Shown here one piece after another: positions 17,271 through 26,341 of a DNA stretch of 64,000 nucleotides. The notes beneath the pieces were generated by a model. The model saw only the letters and a program-made list of their open reading frames with translations. It had not been told where the DNA came from and ran no database searches. Each line of letters begins with the position of its first letter. Positions within the stretch are counted from its first letter, which is position 1. A program made the translations under genes and the position numbers. This DNA comes from Fidelibacterota bacterium (GTDB lineage: Bacteria > Fidelibacterota > UBA2242 > JAFGTP01): contig JAFGTP010000002.1 in the NCBI GenBank assembly GCA_016934035.1, positions 1 to 64,000 of the forward strand, in the 5' to 3' direction.

Positions 17271-18782
17271 GTGGGTATAAAGTTTGGCAGATTGAGTTTC
17301 AAGTTCCTGGTTTTTGGATTTTTGTTGGTCCTTTTTTTATCCTGTAATGGAAAGCCCGGAACAGAATTTCCCCAAAACCACCTTTCTCAAAACAAAATTG
17401 TGACTTATGATGAAATGACGACGGTTCTCAAAAGATTATCAGAAAAAGAAAATATAGTTTTGGAAAGTGCTGGCAAAAGTATTGAGAACAGAGATTTGTG
17501 GTTGCTGAATATCAAGCCTGACAACCTGGTGGAAAATCCGTTGAAAGTATTCCTGTTTGCGCAACAACATGGCAATGAACCGGCAGGAAAAGAGGCTATT
17601 ATCTGGCTGGCGAAATATCTTGCCGACAATCCTGATTTGATGGACCATAACATTGATTTATGGCTGATGCCGATGGTCAATCCCGATGGTGCTGAAAAAA
17701 AACAGCGAAGGAATGCCAGTGGTGCCGACTTGAATCGTGACCACCTGTTGCTGAGCCAGCCCGAGACCCAGACGCTCTATCAGGTGTGGCACAAAATTCA
17801 GCCCCATTTGACTGTGGATTGTCATGAATTTAATCGTACCTCACAGTCTATACTGGACAAAGGACTTGAAGAATGGCCGCTGATCATGATGGATTGTGGT
17901 GGAAATCCCTTGATTGATGGTCCATTTTACGATTTTGGCGTCATGACCCTTAATCTTATGAAAGGGCCTTTAAAAAAGACCGGATATAATTTTTGTCGTT
18001 ACTATCTGGGCGGAATGCCGCCTCATGAAGAAAACCGGTTCAGCACCCTGGAAGGCGATGACGCCAGAAACGGAATGGCCCTGTTAAATTCTCTGTCTTT
18101 CATTATTGAGTCGGGCGTCATGGGAAATGTAGAAAATCCGGCCTTTGACTTGGGCAAGCGGGTGGATGCCTATCTGATTATTTTTAAAGAATTATTGAAT
18201 AACAGGGGGTTTATTTTCGGCGCAAAAAAATTATTCCGCTCACCCTACGATTGCCCGGTTTTTTTACCAACTAATTATTTCTGGGGCAAAATTGATGACA
18301 GCATTGACACTGTCATGTTTTTTAAAGAGGGTAAAGATCATGCAGTTCCAACCGGCAATTTTATGAAAACACGGATCATCAAATCAAGTGTAAAAATGCC
18401 GGATTTTTACATTATTCCTGCTAGTAAATGTGAGGTGTTCGAAGAGTTATTCATTCGCCACAAAATTGAATTTGTCAAACTAGAGCAGGATTCAGAATTT
18501 AATGTTGAATCTGTAAAACTATTGCGAATTGAAACCCAATATGACGATGTGTATAATCGCTATGAAGGGCGACAGATTACAGAATTGATGAAAACAGAGA
18601 AAAAATTTTTTCAAAAAGGAAGTATCCTGGTTGACCCTCATCAAAATGAATATTGGAAGAAGGTTTTTTATCTTCTGGAACCCTGTAATTTTTACGGGCT
18701 TTATGGTTATGATGACTTTAGTCGGCTGATTGAACAGGAAATTTTGCCGGTTTTCAGGGGTTTTTTTGAAGCAACAGGGTAA
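17271..18782 (+). CDS. M14 family zinc carboxypeptidase, probable lipoprotein
   Basis: This is a zinc peptidase of the M14 fold. Counting from the chosen start, the zinc ligands are His100 and Glu103 in HGNEPAGKE and His185 in DCHEFN. The substrate-binding NPDG and RRNASGADLNRD stretches lie between them. Longer in-frame starts exist inside nhaC (17094) and at 17250, but a perfect GGAGGAG (17258-17264) stands six bases before GTG at 17271. The resulting protein (503 residues) then begins with a basic n-region, a hydrophobic run and FLSC, consistent with a lipoprotein signal with Cys25. It would trim C-terminal residues or amidated groups from peptides in the periplasm or at the outer membrane. 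The region after residue 300 is unlike standard M14 domains and has no recognised role. Confidence 0.82.
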   Translation: MGIKFGRLSFKFLVFGFLLVLFLSCNGKPGTEFPQNHLSQNKIVTYDEMTTVLKRLSEKENIVLESAGKSIENRDLWLLNIKPDNLVENPLKVFLFAQQHGNEPAGKEAIIWLAKYLADNPDLMDHNIDLWLMPMVNPDGAEKKQRRNASGADLNRDHLLLSQPETQTLYQVWHKIQPHLTVDCHEFNRTSQSILDKGLEEWPLIMMDCGGNPLIDGPFYDFGVMTLNLMKGPLKKTGYNFCRYYLGGMPPHEENRFSTLEGDDARNGMALLNSLSFIIESGVMGNVENPAFDLGKRVDAYLIIFKELLNNRGFIFGAKKLFRSPYDCPVFLPTNYFWGKIDDSIDTVMFFKEGKDHAVPTGNFMKTRIIKSSVKMPDFYIIPASKCEVFEELFIRHKIEFVKLEQDSEFNVESVKLLRIETQYDDVYNRYEGRQITELMKTEKKFFQKGSILVDPHQNEYWKKVFYLLEPCNFYGLYGYDDFSRLIEQEILPVFRGFFEATG

Positions 18783-18813
18783 GGTAGCCTGAGGTTCAGA
18801 TGAGGTTTTTTAA

Positions 18814-20490
18814 ATGAATAAATTTTTAATTTTACTCGTTATGCCATTGATGACTTTTGCCCAGGGCTCACTCATGCTGGTAGGTGGTGGGAGTGAGGAC
18901 TACGGCGACTGGTCGGACCTGCCCTATGCGTGGTTTGTCCGGCAGGCTGACTCGGGAATCGTAATCAATATCGATGTGGATGAGACAGCCCCCTGGTATG
19001 CAGAATATTTTAAATCTTTTGGTGCTGATTCACGAAGCCGCGGGCTGCAAATCAAAGACAAAACAGCGGCTAATGATTCCTCAACCTACAAAGCACTGGC
19101 AGAGGCAAAAGGCATTTTTATGGAGGGTGGCGACCAGTGGGACTATGTATATGTCTGGAAAAATACTTTGGTTGAGGAAGCCATCAGGCGGGTTTATGCC
19201 AATGGTGGTGTCATTGGCGGGACTTCGGCCGGACTGGCAGTGCTCGGAGAAGTTTTTTTCGATGCTAAATTTGGGTCATCTTATCCCGAAGATGCGGCAG
19301 TCAATTGTCGCAATAATGATATCCATCTGGACAATGGATTTTTAGACCTGATGCCCGGCGTATTGACAGACAGCCATTTTCATCCAAGGGGGAGAATAGG
19401 ACGCCTGGTACCCATGATGGCGAAATGGAAAATTGATACCGGAGAGGACCTCGTTGGAATTGGTGTGGATGAAAAAACAGCTTTCTGCATCAATGCCCGG
19501 TATCAGGGTATTGTCTATGGCAAAGCTTCAGTAACAATTGTCAAACCAACGAAAGAGTCCCAGTGTGAATCCATAGCCGGAAATCCGGTGAACTATACAA
19601 ATCTTCGGTTTGATCAGTTGGTCCACGGCCTTGAATACGACCTGAATAATTTTGAAGTAATGAACCCGGAACGATTGAATTTTTACATCCATGATAATCA
19701 AGTCCTGAATTACACAGAAATTACACTCAGAGGTGATGATGATGAAATTTTGAATGCCGGCAGTGTGGCTGTCAATCGACTGACCTCCAGTGCTACGGCA
19801 GCATGGTATGGAAGTTTGACATTATCCGAGGGCAGTTCGCAGGTTCCCAATGCCGTCGTCATCAACAAAATCTGGAGTGATGATGATTATTATGAAAACC
19901 GGTTTGTGGGTGGAATGTATGCCATGGCGGAAAATCCTGGTATAACAGTCATATACCTGGGAGCATCTGCGACGCTGAATATTGATACCCAGGGCAGGGC
20001 ATGGGTTGGAAAATATGCTTATTTCATCGATTCCAGGCCCATGCGATACTTTGGATTTCCGCAAAAAAATGATCCTTCCGCACCCCTTCCAAATTCCAAT
20101 CATCCGGCCATAATCAATGCCCGCCTTCATTTTCTCAAGGATGGTTGCGAATATTACCTGAATGGCGATTATCCGACAAAAATTGGAATCACGGGTCCGG
20201 TTCCGATCAATTTCGAAGTGGGGCTGGCCTATCCGAATCCTTTCAACGGGAATACGCAGATTGGGTATGCGATTCATACTACGATGGCTGTCAGCATAAA
20301 AATTTATGATATGACGGGGAGTGAAGTTCTGCGGTATCTGGCAAATCACAGCCGGACCGGCCGCTATAATTTCGCCTGGAATGGAATTGACCAAAAAGGG
20401 AATTCAGTCCCTGCGGGCATCTATTTTTTATCCTTCTCAAAAATTGGTTCGGGACAGGGGCAGGTTCGAAAACTGACCTATGTGAAATAA
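18814..20490 (+). CDS. Cyanophycinase-like (S51) secreted protein with T9SS-type sorting tail
   Basis: This 558-residue protein has a signal peptide (to FAQG), then an S51 domain at about residues 20-270. That domain has MLVGGGSEDYG, FMEGGDQWDYVY, the nucleophile motif GGTSAGLAV, DSHFHPRGRIGRL and GIGVDEKTAF. Next comes a beta-rich middle part and a C-terminal sorting domain with AYPNPFNGNTQI, SIKIYDMTGSEV and VPAGIYFLSF. It is clearly related to the exported cyanophycinase at 5261 but differs in size and in having a sorting tail, so it is probably anchored at the cell surface while the other is simply exported. The TDSHF replaces IDQHF, so the substrate may differ. It is the last gene of the peptide-use island. 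Confidence 0.83.
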   Translation: MNKFLILLVMPLMTFAQGSLMLVGGGSEDYGDWSDLPYAWFVRQADSGIVINIDVDETAPWYAEYFKSFGADSRSRGLQIKDKTAANDSSTYKALAEAKGIFMEGGDQWDYVYVWKNTLVEEAIRRVYANGGVIGGTSAGLAVLGEVFFDAKFGSSYPEDAAVNCRNNDIHLDNGFLDLMPGVLTDSHFHPRGRIGRLVPMMAKWKIDTGEDLVGIGVDEKTAFCINARYQGIVYGKASVTIVKPTKESQCESIAGNPVNYTNLRFDQLVHGLEYDLNNFEVMNPERLNFYIHDNQVLNYTEITLRGDDDEILNAGSVAVNRLTSSATAAWYGSLTLSEGSSQVPNAVVINKIWSDDDYYENRFVGGMYAMAENPGITVIYLGASATLNIDTQGRAWVGKYAYFIDSRPMRYFGFPQKNDPSAPLPNSNHPAIINARLHFLKDGCEYYLNGDYPTKIGITGPVPINFEVGLAYPNPFNGNTQIGYAIHTTMAVSIKIYDMTGSEVLRYLANHSRTGRYNFAWNGIDQKGNSVPAGIYFLSFSKIGSGQGQVRKLTYVK

Positions 20491-20570
20491 TTATCCTTTA
20501 GCAGATTAATCATTTTCCTCTTGCTAGTCATGTTTCTACCTCATAACTTCAAAAAAATTATAAGGGCAGG

Positions 20571-21305
20571 ATGGAATTTTCTAAAATAAAAAATAAACAA
20601 CAATCAATTGCCCGAACCTTCATAATTTTGTCGGTTGCCGGCACCCTGATAACAGTCTTGCCTTTTATTGATGGGCTTTTTCTAAGCGGCCGCTGGGCCC
20701 TGGTCATGGTGGGGCTGTTTTTTACATTGTCCTGTTTTATTGTAGCCAGAATGTTTACTTCCCGGGCACTGAAACTGGAGAAACTGAAATCTGGTGAAAA
20801 GCTTCTGGCACATCTGGAATTAGATGACAGAAGGCTGCAACAATATGCTGAAAGTCTCAGACAGTCCGCCAAAGAGAAGAACAAGACACTGATGTGGACC
20901 AAGGGAATTATGTTTGTTGTCATTTCCATTCCTTTTCTGTTTTTCATGGAAGCCGATGAAATGGCCGGGTTCCTGGGAATAATCGCTTCCGTAGTATTAA
21001 TTCTGTTCCTTTTCTCCAGACTGATGCCTATATACGATTATCGGAAAAATTTAAAAGGTGACAAGCAAATTCTGATAGGTGAGAAATATGCCTATTTTAA
21101 TGGTTATTTTCACAATTGGGACTTTCCCTTGTCGGGACTCGTAAAAATTAAGGTAATTGAAAAACCCTTCAAGGGTCTTGACGTAGTTTATTACTACACT
21201 ACCAGGACATTGAGAAATACTCATGAAATCCAATTTCCGATTCCGGACAACTTTGATCCCGATCCGTTAATCAGTCAGATGAAGAAAGCGAACAGGTTAA
21301 AATGA
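20571..21305 (+). CDS. Membrane protein of unknown function
   Basis: This 244-residue protein has two hydrophobic hairpins (about residues 15-60 and 105-150) separated by a charged helical stretch of about 45 residues (LEKLKSGEKLLAHLELDDRR). The C-terminal soluble part has a beta-rich pattern (YAYFNGYFHNWDFPLSGL) that recalls small bacterial PH-like or YcxB-like domains, but I would not assign a family. Its last bases overlap the start of the Gfo/Idh/MocA gene in an ATGA arrangement, so the two are cotranslated. No signal for a specific pathway is visible. Confidence 0.65.
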   Translation: MEFSKIKNKQQSIARTFIILSVAGTLITVLPFIDGLFLSGRWALVMVGLFFTLSCFIVARMFTSRALKLEKLKSGEKLLAHLELDDRRLQQYAESLRQSAKEKNKTLMWTKGIMFVVISIPFLFFMEADEMAGFLGIIASVVLILFLFSRLMPIYDYRKNLKGDKQILIGEKYAYFNGYFHNWDFPLSGLVKIKVIEKPFKGLDVVYYYTTRTLRNTHEIQFPIPDNFDPDPLISQMKKANRLK

Positions 21306-22288
21306 AAACATACAAATTACCTGTCCGCTGGGGTATCATTGGCTGCGGTGATGTGACAGAGAAAAAGAGCGGGCCGGCATACCAGAAAGTTGAGGGCTTT
21401 GTCCTGAAAGCAGTGATGCGGCGAAATGATGAAATGGCGAAAGATTATGCACGGCGGCACCATGTTGAGATTTTTACTTCCGATGCGGATGAGGTAATTA
21501 GCCACCCTGAGATTGACGCTGTTTATATTGCGACACCACCGGATACACACAAATTTTACGCCCTGAAAGTAGCCGAGGCCGGAAAACCCTGCTGTGTCGA
21601 AAAACCTATGGCGCCCACCTATGCCGATGGCCTGGAAATGCATAAGGCTTTCGCTGAAAAAAATATTCCCTTGTTCGTGGCATATTACCGTCGTTCCTTG
21701 CCAAGGTTTATAAAAATTAAGGGACTTTTGGAATCCGGATCAATCGGTGACATTCGACACATCACCTGGCAATTGAATAAACCGGCTGGCCTTGATGAAC
21801 TTGCAGGAAAATATAATTGGCGCACCGATAAGGAGATTGCACTGGGTGGTCATTTTGATGATTTGGCGAGCCATGGCCTTGATCTTTTTGCCTGGCTGTG
21901 TGGTGAATTTGAAGATGCAAAAGGAATAGGCCTTAACCGGCAGAGGCTCTATACATCCCTGGATACAGTCGCGGCCTGCTGGCAGCACCGGTCCGGTGTC
22001 ACCGGTTCCGGCGGTTGGAATTTTGGCTGTCATGAGGTTGTTGATGAGGTGGTCATTTATGGCAGTCTGGGGAAAATTACCTTTGCGGTATTTGATGATC
22101 AACCCATAACGTTAAAAAGAACAGGGACAAGTGAAATATTTATGATCGAACATCCGGAAAATATACAATTCTTCCATGTACAAAATATGCGGGACCATTT
22201 AATCGGAAAAACAGTGCATCCCTCAACCGGTGATACAGGATTGCACACCGCCTGGGTAATGGACAAAATTCTGGGCCGGATCCAATAA
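21302..22288 (+). CDS. Gfo/Idh/MocA-family oxidoreductase
   Basis: This 328-residue NAD(P)-dependent dehydrogenase of sugar or polyol type has an N-terminal Rossmann fold with WGIIGCGDVTEKKSGPAY. The family's IATPPDTHKFYAL and VEKPMAPTYADG (the EKP lysine) follow. The C-terminal alpha/beta substrate domain contains GGHFDDLASHGLDLFAWL, a GG-H..D..H region like that of family members. The substrate cannot be read. It overlaps the preceding membrane-protein gene by four bases and is followed 63 bases later by the yihY-like gene. Confidence 0.88.
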   Translation: MKTYKLPVRWGIIGCGDVTEKKSGPAYQKVEGFVLKAVMRRNDEMAKDYARRHHVEIFTSDADEVISHPEIDAVYIATPPDTHKFYALKVAEAGKPCCVEKPMAPTYADGLEMHKAFAEKNIPLFVAYYRRSLPRFIKIKGLLESGSIGDIRHITWQLNKPAGLDELAGKYNWRTDKEIALGGHFDDLASHGLDLFAWLCGEFEDAKGIGLNRQRLYTSLDTVAACWQHRSGVTGSGGWNFGCHEVVDEVVIYGSLGKITFAVFDDQPITLKRTGTSEIFMIEHPENIQFFHVQNMRDHLIGKTVHPSTGDTGLHTAWVMDKILGRIQ

Positions 22289-22351
22289 TTCTCCAAGGTC
22301 CTGCCTGGTGTGAAATAAAAAAATATCAGCGTTGCTGATTAGGAAACATTT

Positions 22352-23689
22352 ATGAAGCAAATTAAATCCAATTTTCAAAAACTCATCAATTTTATTGTGA
22401 AAGACATCTGGCTCATCAGTGTCAAGGAAGTTTCACTGACGCATGGTTTCCTGATTCGAAGTGCCCGGGCAATGGTACTCAGTTTTCGTGGTTTTCAGCG
22501 GGATAAATGTGTTTTGCGCGCTTCGGCCCTGACCTATTTTACTTTGCTTTCGGTAGTTCCCCTGGTGGCCATGCTGTTTGGAATCGCCAAGGGCTTTGGC
22601 CTTCAGGAATTGCTGGAAAAGGAATTGATGGAACGATTTGCGGAGAACCAACAGGTCATGCGCTACATTGTTAATTTTTCAAACTCGCTGTTATCAAACA
22701 CCAAGGGTTCTTTTATTGCCGGGCCCGGTTTTGTCATTCTCATCTGGGCCGTTTTGCGTCTGCTGGGCAATATTGAGCAGGATTTCAATGATATCTGGTA
22801 TATTAAAAAGTCGCGGTCCTATGTGCGAAAAATCAGTGATTACCTGACGATTTTATTGATTACGCCACTCTTGATCGTCCTTTCAAACGCCCTTTCAATA
22901 TATGTTTTTACACAAATTACAGAAATTGCCGAATCGTTGAAATTATTGGGCATTGTGGGACCGGTCATCCAATTTCTATTGAGATTGAGCCCGGTGGCTG
23001 TAATGTGGATTTTATTGGCCTTTGTCTATATCGTCATTCCCAATGGCAAAGTCCATTTCCATGCCGGTTTTCTGGCGGCAGTGCTTTCGGGAACCCTGCT
23101 GAAAATTTTTCAGTGGATTTTTATCACATTCCAGGTCGGTGCTGCAAAATACAATGCGATCTATGGAAGTTTTGCAGCGTTGCCCTTGTTTTTGGTTTGG
23201 ATGCAAACCAGCTGGACCATCGTACTCTATGGAGCGGAATTGTCCTTTGCCATTCAAAATACCGAGACATACCGGTTTGATGAATCCGGTGAGGCCCTGA
23301 GTCAATTCAATAAATATTTACTGGCCCTGTTGATCTGTTCCAAAATCATTCGGCGTTTTACTACTGCGCAGCCGCCAGTTTCGGATCAGGAACTTTCAGT
23401 GGAAACAGGGGCACCGGTGCGTCTTATATTGCAGCAACTTTATGATCTGAAACAAGCCGGGATTATCTCCGAAATACTTCGTGAAGATATTGAAGAACCG
23501 GCTTATCAGCCGGCAGTGGATCCGGGGAAGTTGACAGTGGCCTATGTGGTTAATGCACTCAAGCAGATCGGTTCCGGAAGATTGCCGGTGGAACCATCAG
23601 CAGATTTGCAAAAACTGGAAAATTCACTGAGGGCTTTTCAGGGCAGCATTGAAAAAACTGATGAAAATTTTCTCTTACAGGAGATATAA
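22352..23689 (+). CDS. YihY/BrkB-family inner-membrane protein
   Basis: This 445-residue member of the YihY/virulence factor BrkB family was once misnamed RNase BN. About six membrane helices lie between residues 45 and 300. Typical stretches are ASALTYFTLLSVVPLVAMLFG, YGSFAALPLFLVWMQTSW and YGAELSFAIQN. The C-terminal 130 residues are soluble and look like a small winged-helix part (SKIIRRFTTAQPPVSDQEL ... LILQQLYDLKQAGII), as found in longer members of the family. The physiological role is not known. It is the last plus-strand gene before the convergent HU operon. Confidence 0.88.
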   Translation: MKQIKSNFQKLINFIVKDIWLISVKEVSLTHGFLIRSARAMVLSFRGFQRDKCVLRASALTYFTLLSVVPLVAMLFGIAKGFGLQELLEKELMERFAENQQVMRYIVNFSNSLLSNTKGSFIAGPGFVILIWAVLRLLGNIEQDFNDIWYIKKSRSYVRKISDYLTILLITPLLIVLSNALSIYVFTQITEIAESLKLLGIVGPVIQFLLRLSPVAVMWILLAFVYIVIPNGKVHFHAGFLAAVLSGTLLKIFQWIFITFQVGAAKYNAIYGSFAALPLFLVWMQTSWTIVLYGAELSFAIQNTETYRFDESGEALSQFNKYLLALLICSKIIRRFTTAQPPVSDQELSVETGAPVRLILQQLYDLKQAGIISEILREDIEEPAYQPAVDPGKLTVAYVVNALKQIGSGRLPVEPSADLQKLENSLRAFQGSIEKTDENFLLQEI

Positions 23690-23754
23690 AATTTACAATC
23701 AGAAAAAAAATGGGCCCGCAAAGTTCAGCGTGACAATATGATGAAATAAAAGGA

Positions 23755-23790
23755 CAAAAAAAATGGCAACCAAATCGCTTCAGTTGCCAT
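23755..23790 (-). terminator. Intrinsic terminator of the HU/rel operon
   Basis: Read on the minus strand, ATGGCAAC (23790-23783) pairs with GTTGCCAT (23770-23763) around a 12-base loop, and eight T residues follow directly. It stands 26 bases after the HU stop and should end the long minus-strand operon. Confidence 0.8.
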
Positions 23791-23815
23791 ACCCTCTGAA
23801 TCAAAAAGGATTGAG

Positions 23816-24142
23816 TTAATCCAGGTTTTCCACGGCCTCTTTCAAAGCGTCCTTGATCAGCACGCCGGGTTTGAAATGGGTCTTTCTCCTGGGGGGAACG
23901 AAGACAATTTCATTGGTCCGTGGGTTCCTGGCTTTGGGTTTGGCTTTGGTCTGTTTCACTTCAAAGACCCCAAAGTTTCTGATTTCTATTCTCAGTTCTC
24001 TCTCTCTCATTGTCAGGATTTCCCGCAAGCTGTTGAAGACGCTGTTGACCACCTCTTCAATTTCATGCATGTTGACATTCAGTTCCCTGGCCGTCAGTTT
24101 GACAATGTCCTTCTTAGTAAAAGTTTTTGCACGCTTACTCAT
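23816..24142 (-). CDS. HU/IHF-family DNA-binding protein
   Basis: This is a 108-residue histone-like DNA-bending protein. After a short basic lead (MSKRAKTF) it has the HU helical dimer part, the beta-arm region with RNFGVFEVKQTKAKPKARNP and RTNEIVFVPPRR, and the final helix KPGVLIKDALKEAV. It is slightly longer than the 90-residue norm because of both ends. It is the last gene of the operon after rel, 21 bases apart, with AAGGAGG before its ATG, and is followed by a clear terminator. HU or IHF subunit identity cannot be separated by eye. Confidence 0.92.
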   Translation of the reverse strand: MSKRAKTFTKKDIVKLTARELNVNMHEIEEVVNSVFNSLREILTMRERELRIEIRNFGVFEVKQTKAKPKARNPRTNEIVFVPPRRKTHFKPGVLIKDALKEAVENLD

Positions 24143-24163
24143 AAGATTTCCTCCTTAAAGGTT

Positions 24164-26341
24164 TTATTTTCTTTCCACTGATATAATTCCCTGTAGTCGT
24201 CGAAGTTTGCTGATGACTTTGTCCAGGTGTCTCAGGTTGGAGACTTCGATGACCAGATTAATGTGATTGATGGTGTCATCTACATTGCCCTCTATTTGAA
24301 TAATATTGGTATTGGTTTCTGAGGTAATTTTGGTGATGTCGGCCAGCAGGTTCCGACGTTCCTGGCCCGTAATTTTAATATTGGATGCAAATATTTGTTG
24401 CTTGTCAACATCCCATTCCACGTCGATGAGACGTTCGTTTTTTCCCACCAGGGCGGGAATGTTGTTGCAGTCATTGGTGTGGATGATGACGCCCCGGCCG
24501 CGACTGATGAAGCCGATGATCGGGTCACCGGGAATAGGGTGACAGCACTGGGCGAATTTAATCATCATGTTTTTGACGCCATGAACTTTAATGCCATGAT
24601 TGGTTCGTCGGGTAAGGCGGTTCAGGCTGGCTGTAAGAAATCCTTCCGGTTGTTGTTCTTCTTCTGCCGCAAATAGTTTTTCATGAAGGCGGTTGGTGGA
24701 CAGTTCCCCTTCCCCAACGTCGGCTAGCAGGTTGTCCAGGTTGTCATAGCCGAGTTCGGCAAAGCGTTTTTCCACTTCAGCCAGGAAATGCAGGGTTCTG
24801 TTCTTTCGGTTTTCCTTTTCCAGAATTTCGCGCCCCAGTTGTATGGAGTCCTGTTTCTGGTTGTTCTTGATCCATTTTTTGATTGCTGTAAGGGCTTTGG
24901 ATGTTTTTGCGATTTTGAGCCAGGCGTAGCTGGGTTTTTTGGCGTCTGAAGTAATAATCTCAATCTTCTGGCCGCTTTTGAGCTGTGTGTTGAGAGAAAC
25001 CATTTTTCCGTCGACCTTGGCTCCGATGCACCCGTAGCCGACCTCTGTGTGAATTTCAAAGGCAAAATCAATAGGAGTGGAACCGACAGGAAGACGCACC
25101 AGGTCACCCATGGGCGTAAAAACAAAAATTTCATCCTTGAACAGGTCGATTTTCAGGGCTTCCATGAATTCGCGGGAGTTGATGGAGTCGGTTTTCAGCA
25201 TTTCCACCAAGTCACGAAGCCAGACCACATATTTATCGATATCATTGGATTTGCCCTCTTTATATTTCCAGTGGGCAGCGATGCCTTCCTCGGCGATATG
25301 GTCCATTTCCCGTGTTCGAATCTGGATTTCCACCACTTTTCCGCCAGGGCCGTAGACCGTGGTGTGGAGGGACTGGTAGTAATTGGCTTTGTGGGAGGCA
25401 ATATAGTCCTTGAAGCGTTCCATCACCGGTGTAAATATTTTGTGGACCGAACCGAGGACTGCATAACATTGCTCCACTGTATCCACAATGACGCGAATAG
25501 CCAGTAAGTCATAGATTTCTTCAAAAGGCTTATTGCGTATTTTCATTTTTCGGTAAATGGAATAAAAATGTTTTGAGCGACCTTTGATGACGGCGGAGAT
25601 ATTCTGCTTGGCCAGTTCTTTTTTCAGAGGTTCTGAAAATACTTTTATATAATTGTCACGGCTGTCTTTACTTTCACGGACCTTTTTTTTCAGGAACCGG
25701 TAGGCTTCATAGTCCAGGGTCTTGAGGATCAGGTCTTCCAGTTCGGCGCGCAATTTATACATACCCAGGCGATGGGCCAGGGGAGCGTAAATTTCCTGGG
25801 TTTCCAGGGCGATGCGGCGCTGTTTCATTTTATTGAGTGAGCCGATGGTGCGCATGTTGTGCAGCCGGTCGGCAAATTTGATGATCAGCACGCGAATGTC
25901 CCTGGCCACATTGAGCAGCATCTTGCGAAAATTATCAGCCTGTTTGTCTTCGTGGGTTTTAAATTTGATACCGCTGATTTTGGTGACACCCTCAACCAGT
26001 TGGGCCACTTCAGGATGAATGATTTCAGCAATCTCCTGAAAACTGATATTGGTATCCTCGATGACGTCATGGAGCATACCACTGGCAACTGTGATGACGT
26101 CCATGTTCATCTCTGAAAGGATCAGGGCAACCTGGTAAGGGTGTTCAAAATAGGGTTCGCCGGATTTGCGTTTTTGTCCCCGATGGGCTTCGCGGGCGTA
26201 TTTATAGACTTTCCAAAGAAATTCTTCCTGTTCCTTTGTGACCTGGGTCCCTTTCCCTCTTATTTCCAGCAAACTGTAAAATTTTTTGGGTCGGACTTCT
26301 TCCTCATCAACCGAGACATTTTCCAAAAGTTCTTCGCTCAT
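24164..26341 (-). CDS. rel: RelA/SpoT-type (p)ppGpp synthetase/hydrolase
   Basis: This is a 725-residue long RSH protein of the stringent response. The order is an HD hydrolase domain (residues about 40-190, with HRGQKRKSGEPYFEHP and the LHDVIEDT metal site), then a synthetase domain (about 240-360, with KHFYSIYRKM, YDLLAIRV and YYQSLHTTV). These are followed by a TGS domain (about 400-460, DEIFVFTPMGDLVRLP) and a C-terminal ACT domain (about 650-725). The hydrolase residues look intact, so it is probably bifunctional. The substitution ASHKANYYQSLHT, where most relatives have a Pro-Lys-Asn-Gly form, is a small local oddity. The ATG overlaps the stop of dnaB by one base. Confidence 0.93.
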   Translation of the reverse strand: MSEELLENVSVDEEEVRPKKFYSLLEIRGKGTQVTKEQEEFLWKVYKYAREAHRGQKRKSGEPYFEHPYQVALILSEMNMDVITVASGMLHDVIEDTNISFQEIAEIIHPEVAQLVEGVTKISGIKFKTHEDKQADNFRKMLLNVARDIRVLIIKFADRLHNMRTIGSLNKMKQRRIALETQEIYAPLAHRLGMYKLRAELEDLILKTLDYEAYRFLKKKVRESKDSRDNYIKVFSEPLKKELAKQNISAVIKGRSKHFYSIYRKMKIRNKPFEEIYDLLAIRVIVDTVEQCYAVLGSVHKIFTPVMERFKDYIASHKANYYQSLHTTVYGPGGKVVEIQIRTREMDHIAEEGIAAHWKYKEGKSNDIDKYVVWLRDLVEMLKTDSINSREFMEALKIDLFKDEIFVFTPMGDLVRLPVGSTPIDFAFEIHTEVGYGCIGAKVDGKMVSLNTQLKSGQKIEIITSDAKKPSYAWLKIAKTSKALTAIKKWIKNNQKQDSIQLGREILEKENRKNRTLHFLAEVEKRFAELGYDNLDNLLADVGEGELSTNRLHEKLFAAEEEQQPEGFLTASLNRLTRRTNHGIKVHGVKNMMIKFAQCCHPIPGDPIIGFISRGRGVIIHTNDCNNIPALVGKNERLIDVEWDVDKQQIFASNIKITGQERRNLLADITKITSETNTNIIQIEGNVDDTINHINLVIEVSNLRHLDKVISKLRRLQGIISVERK

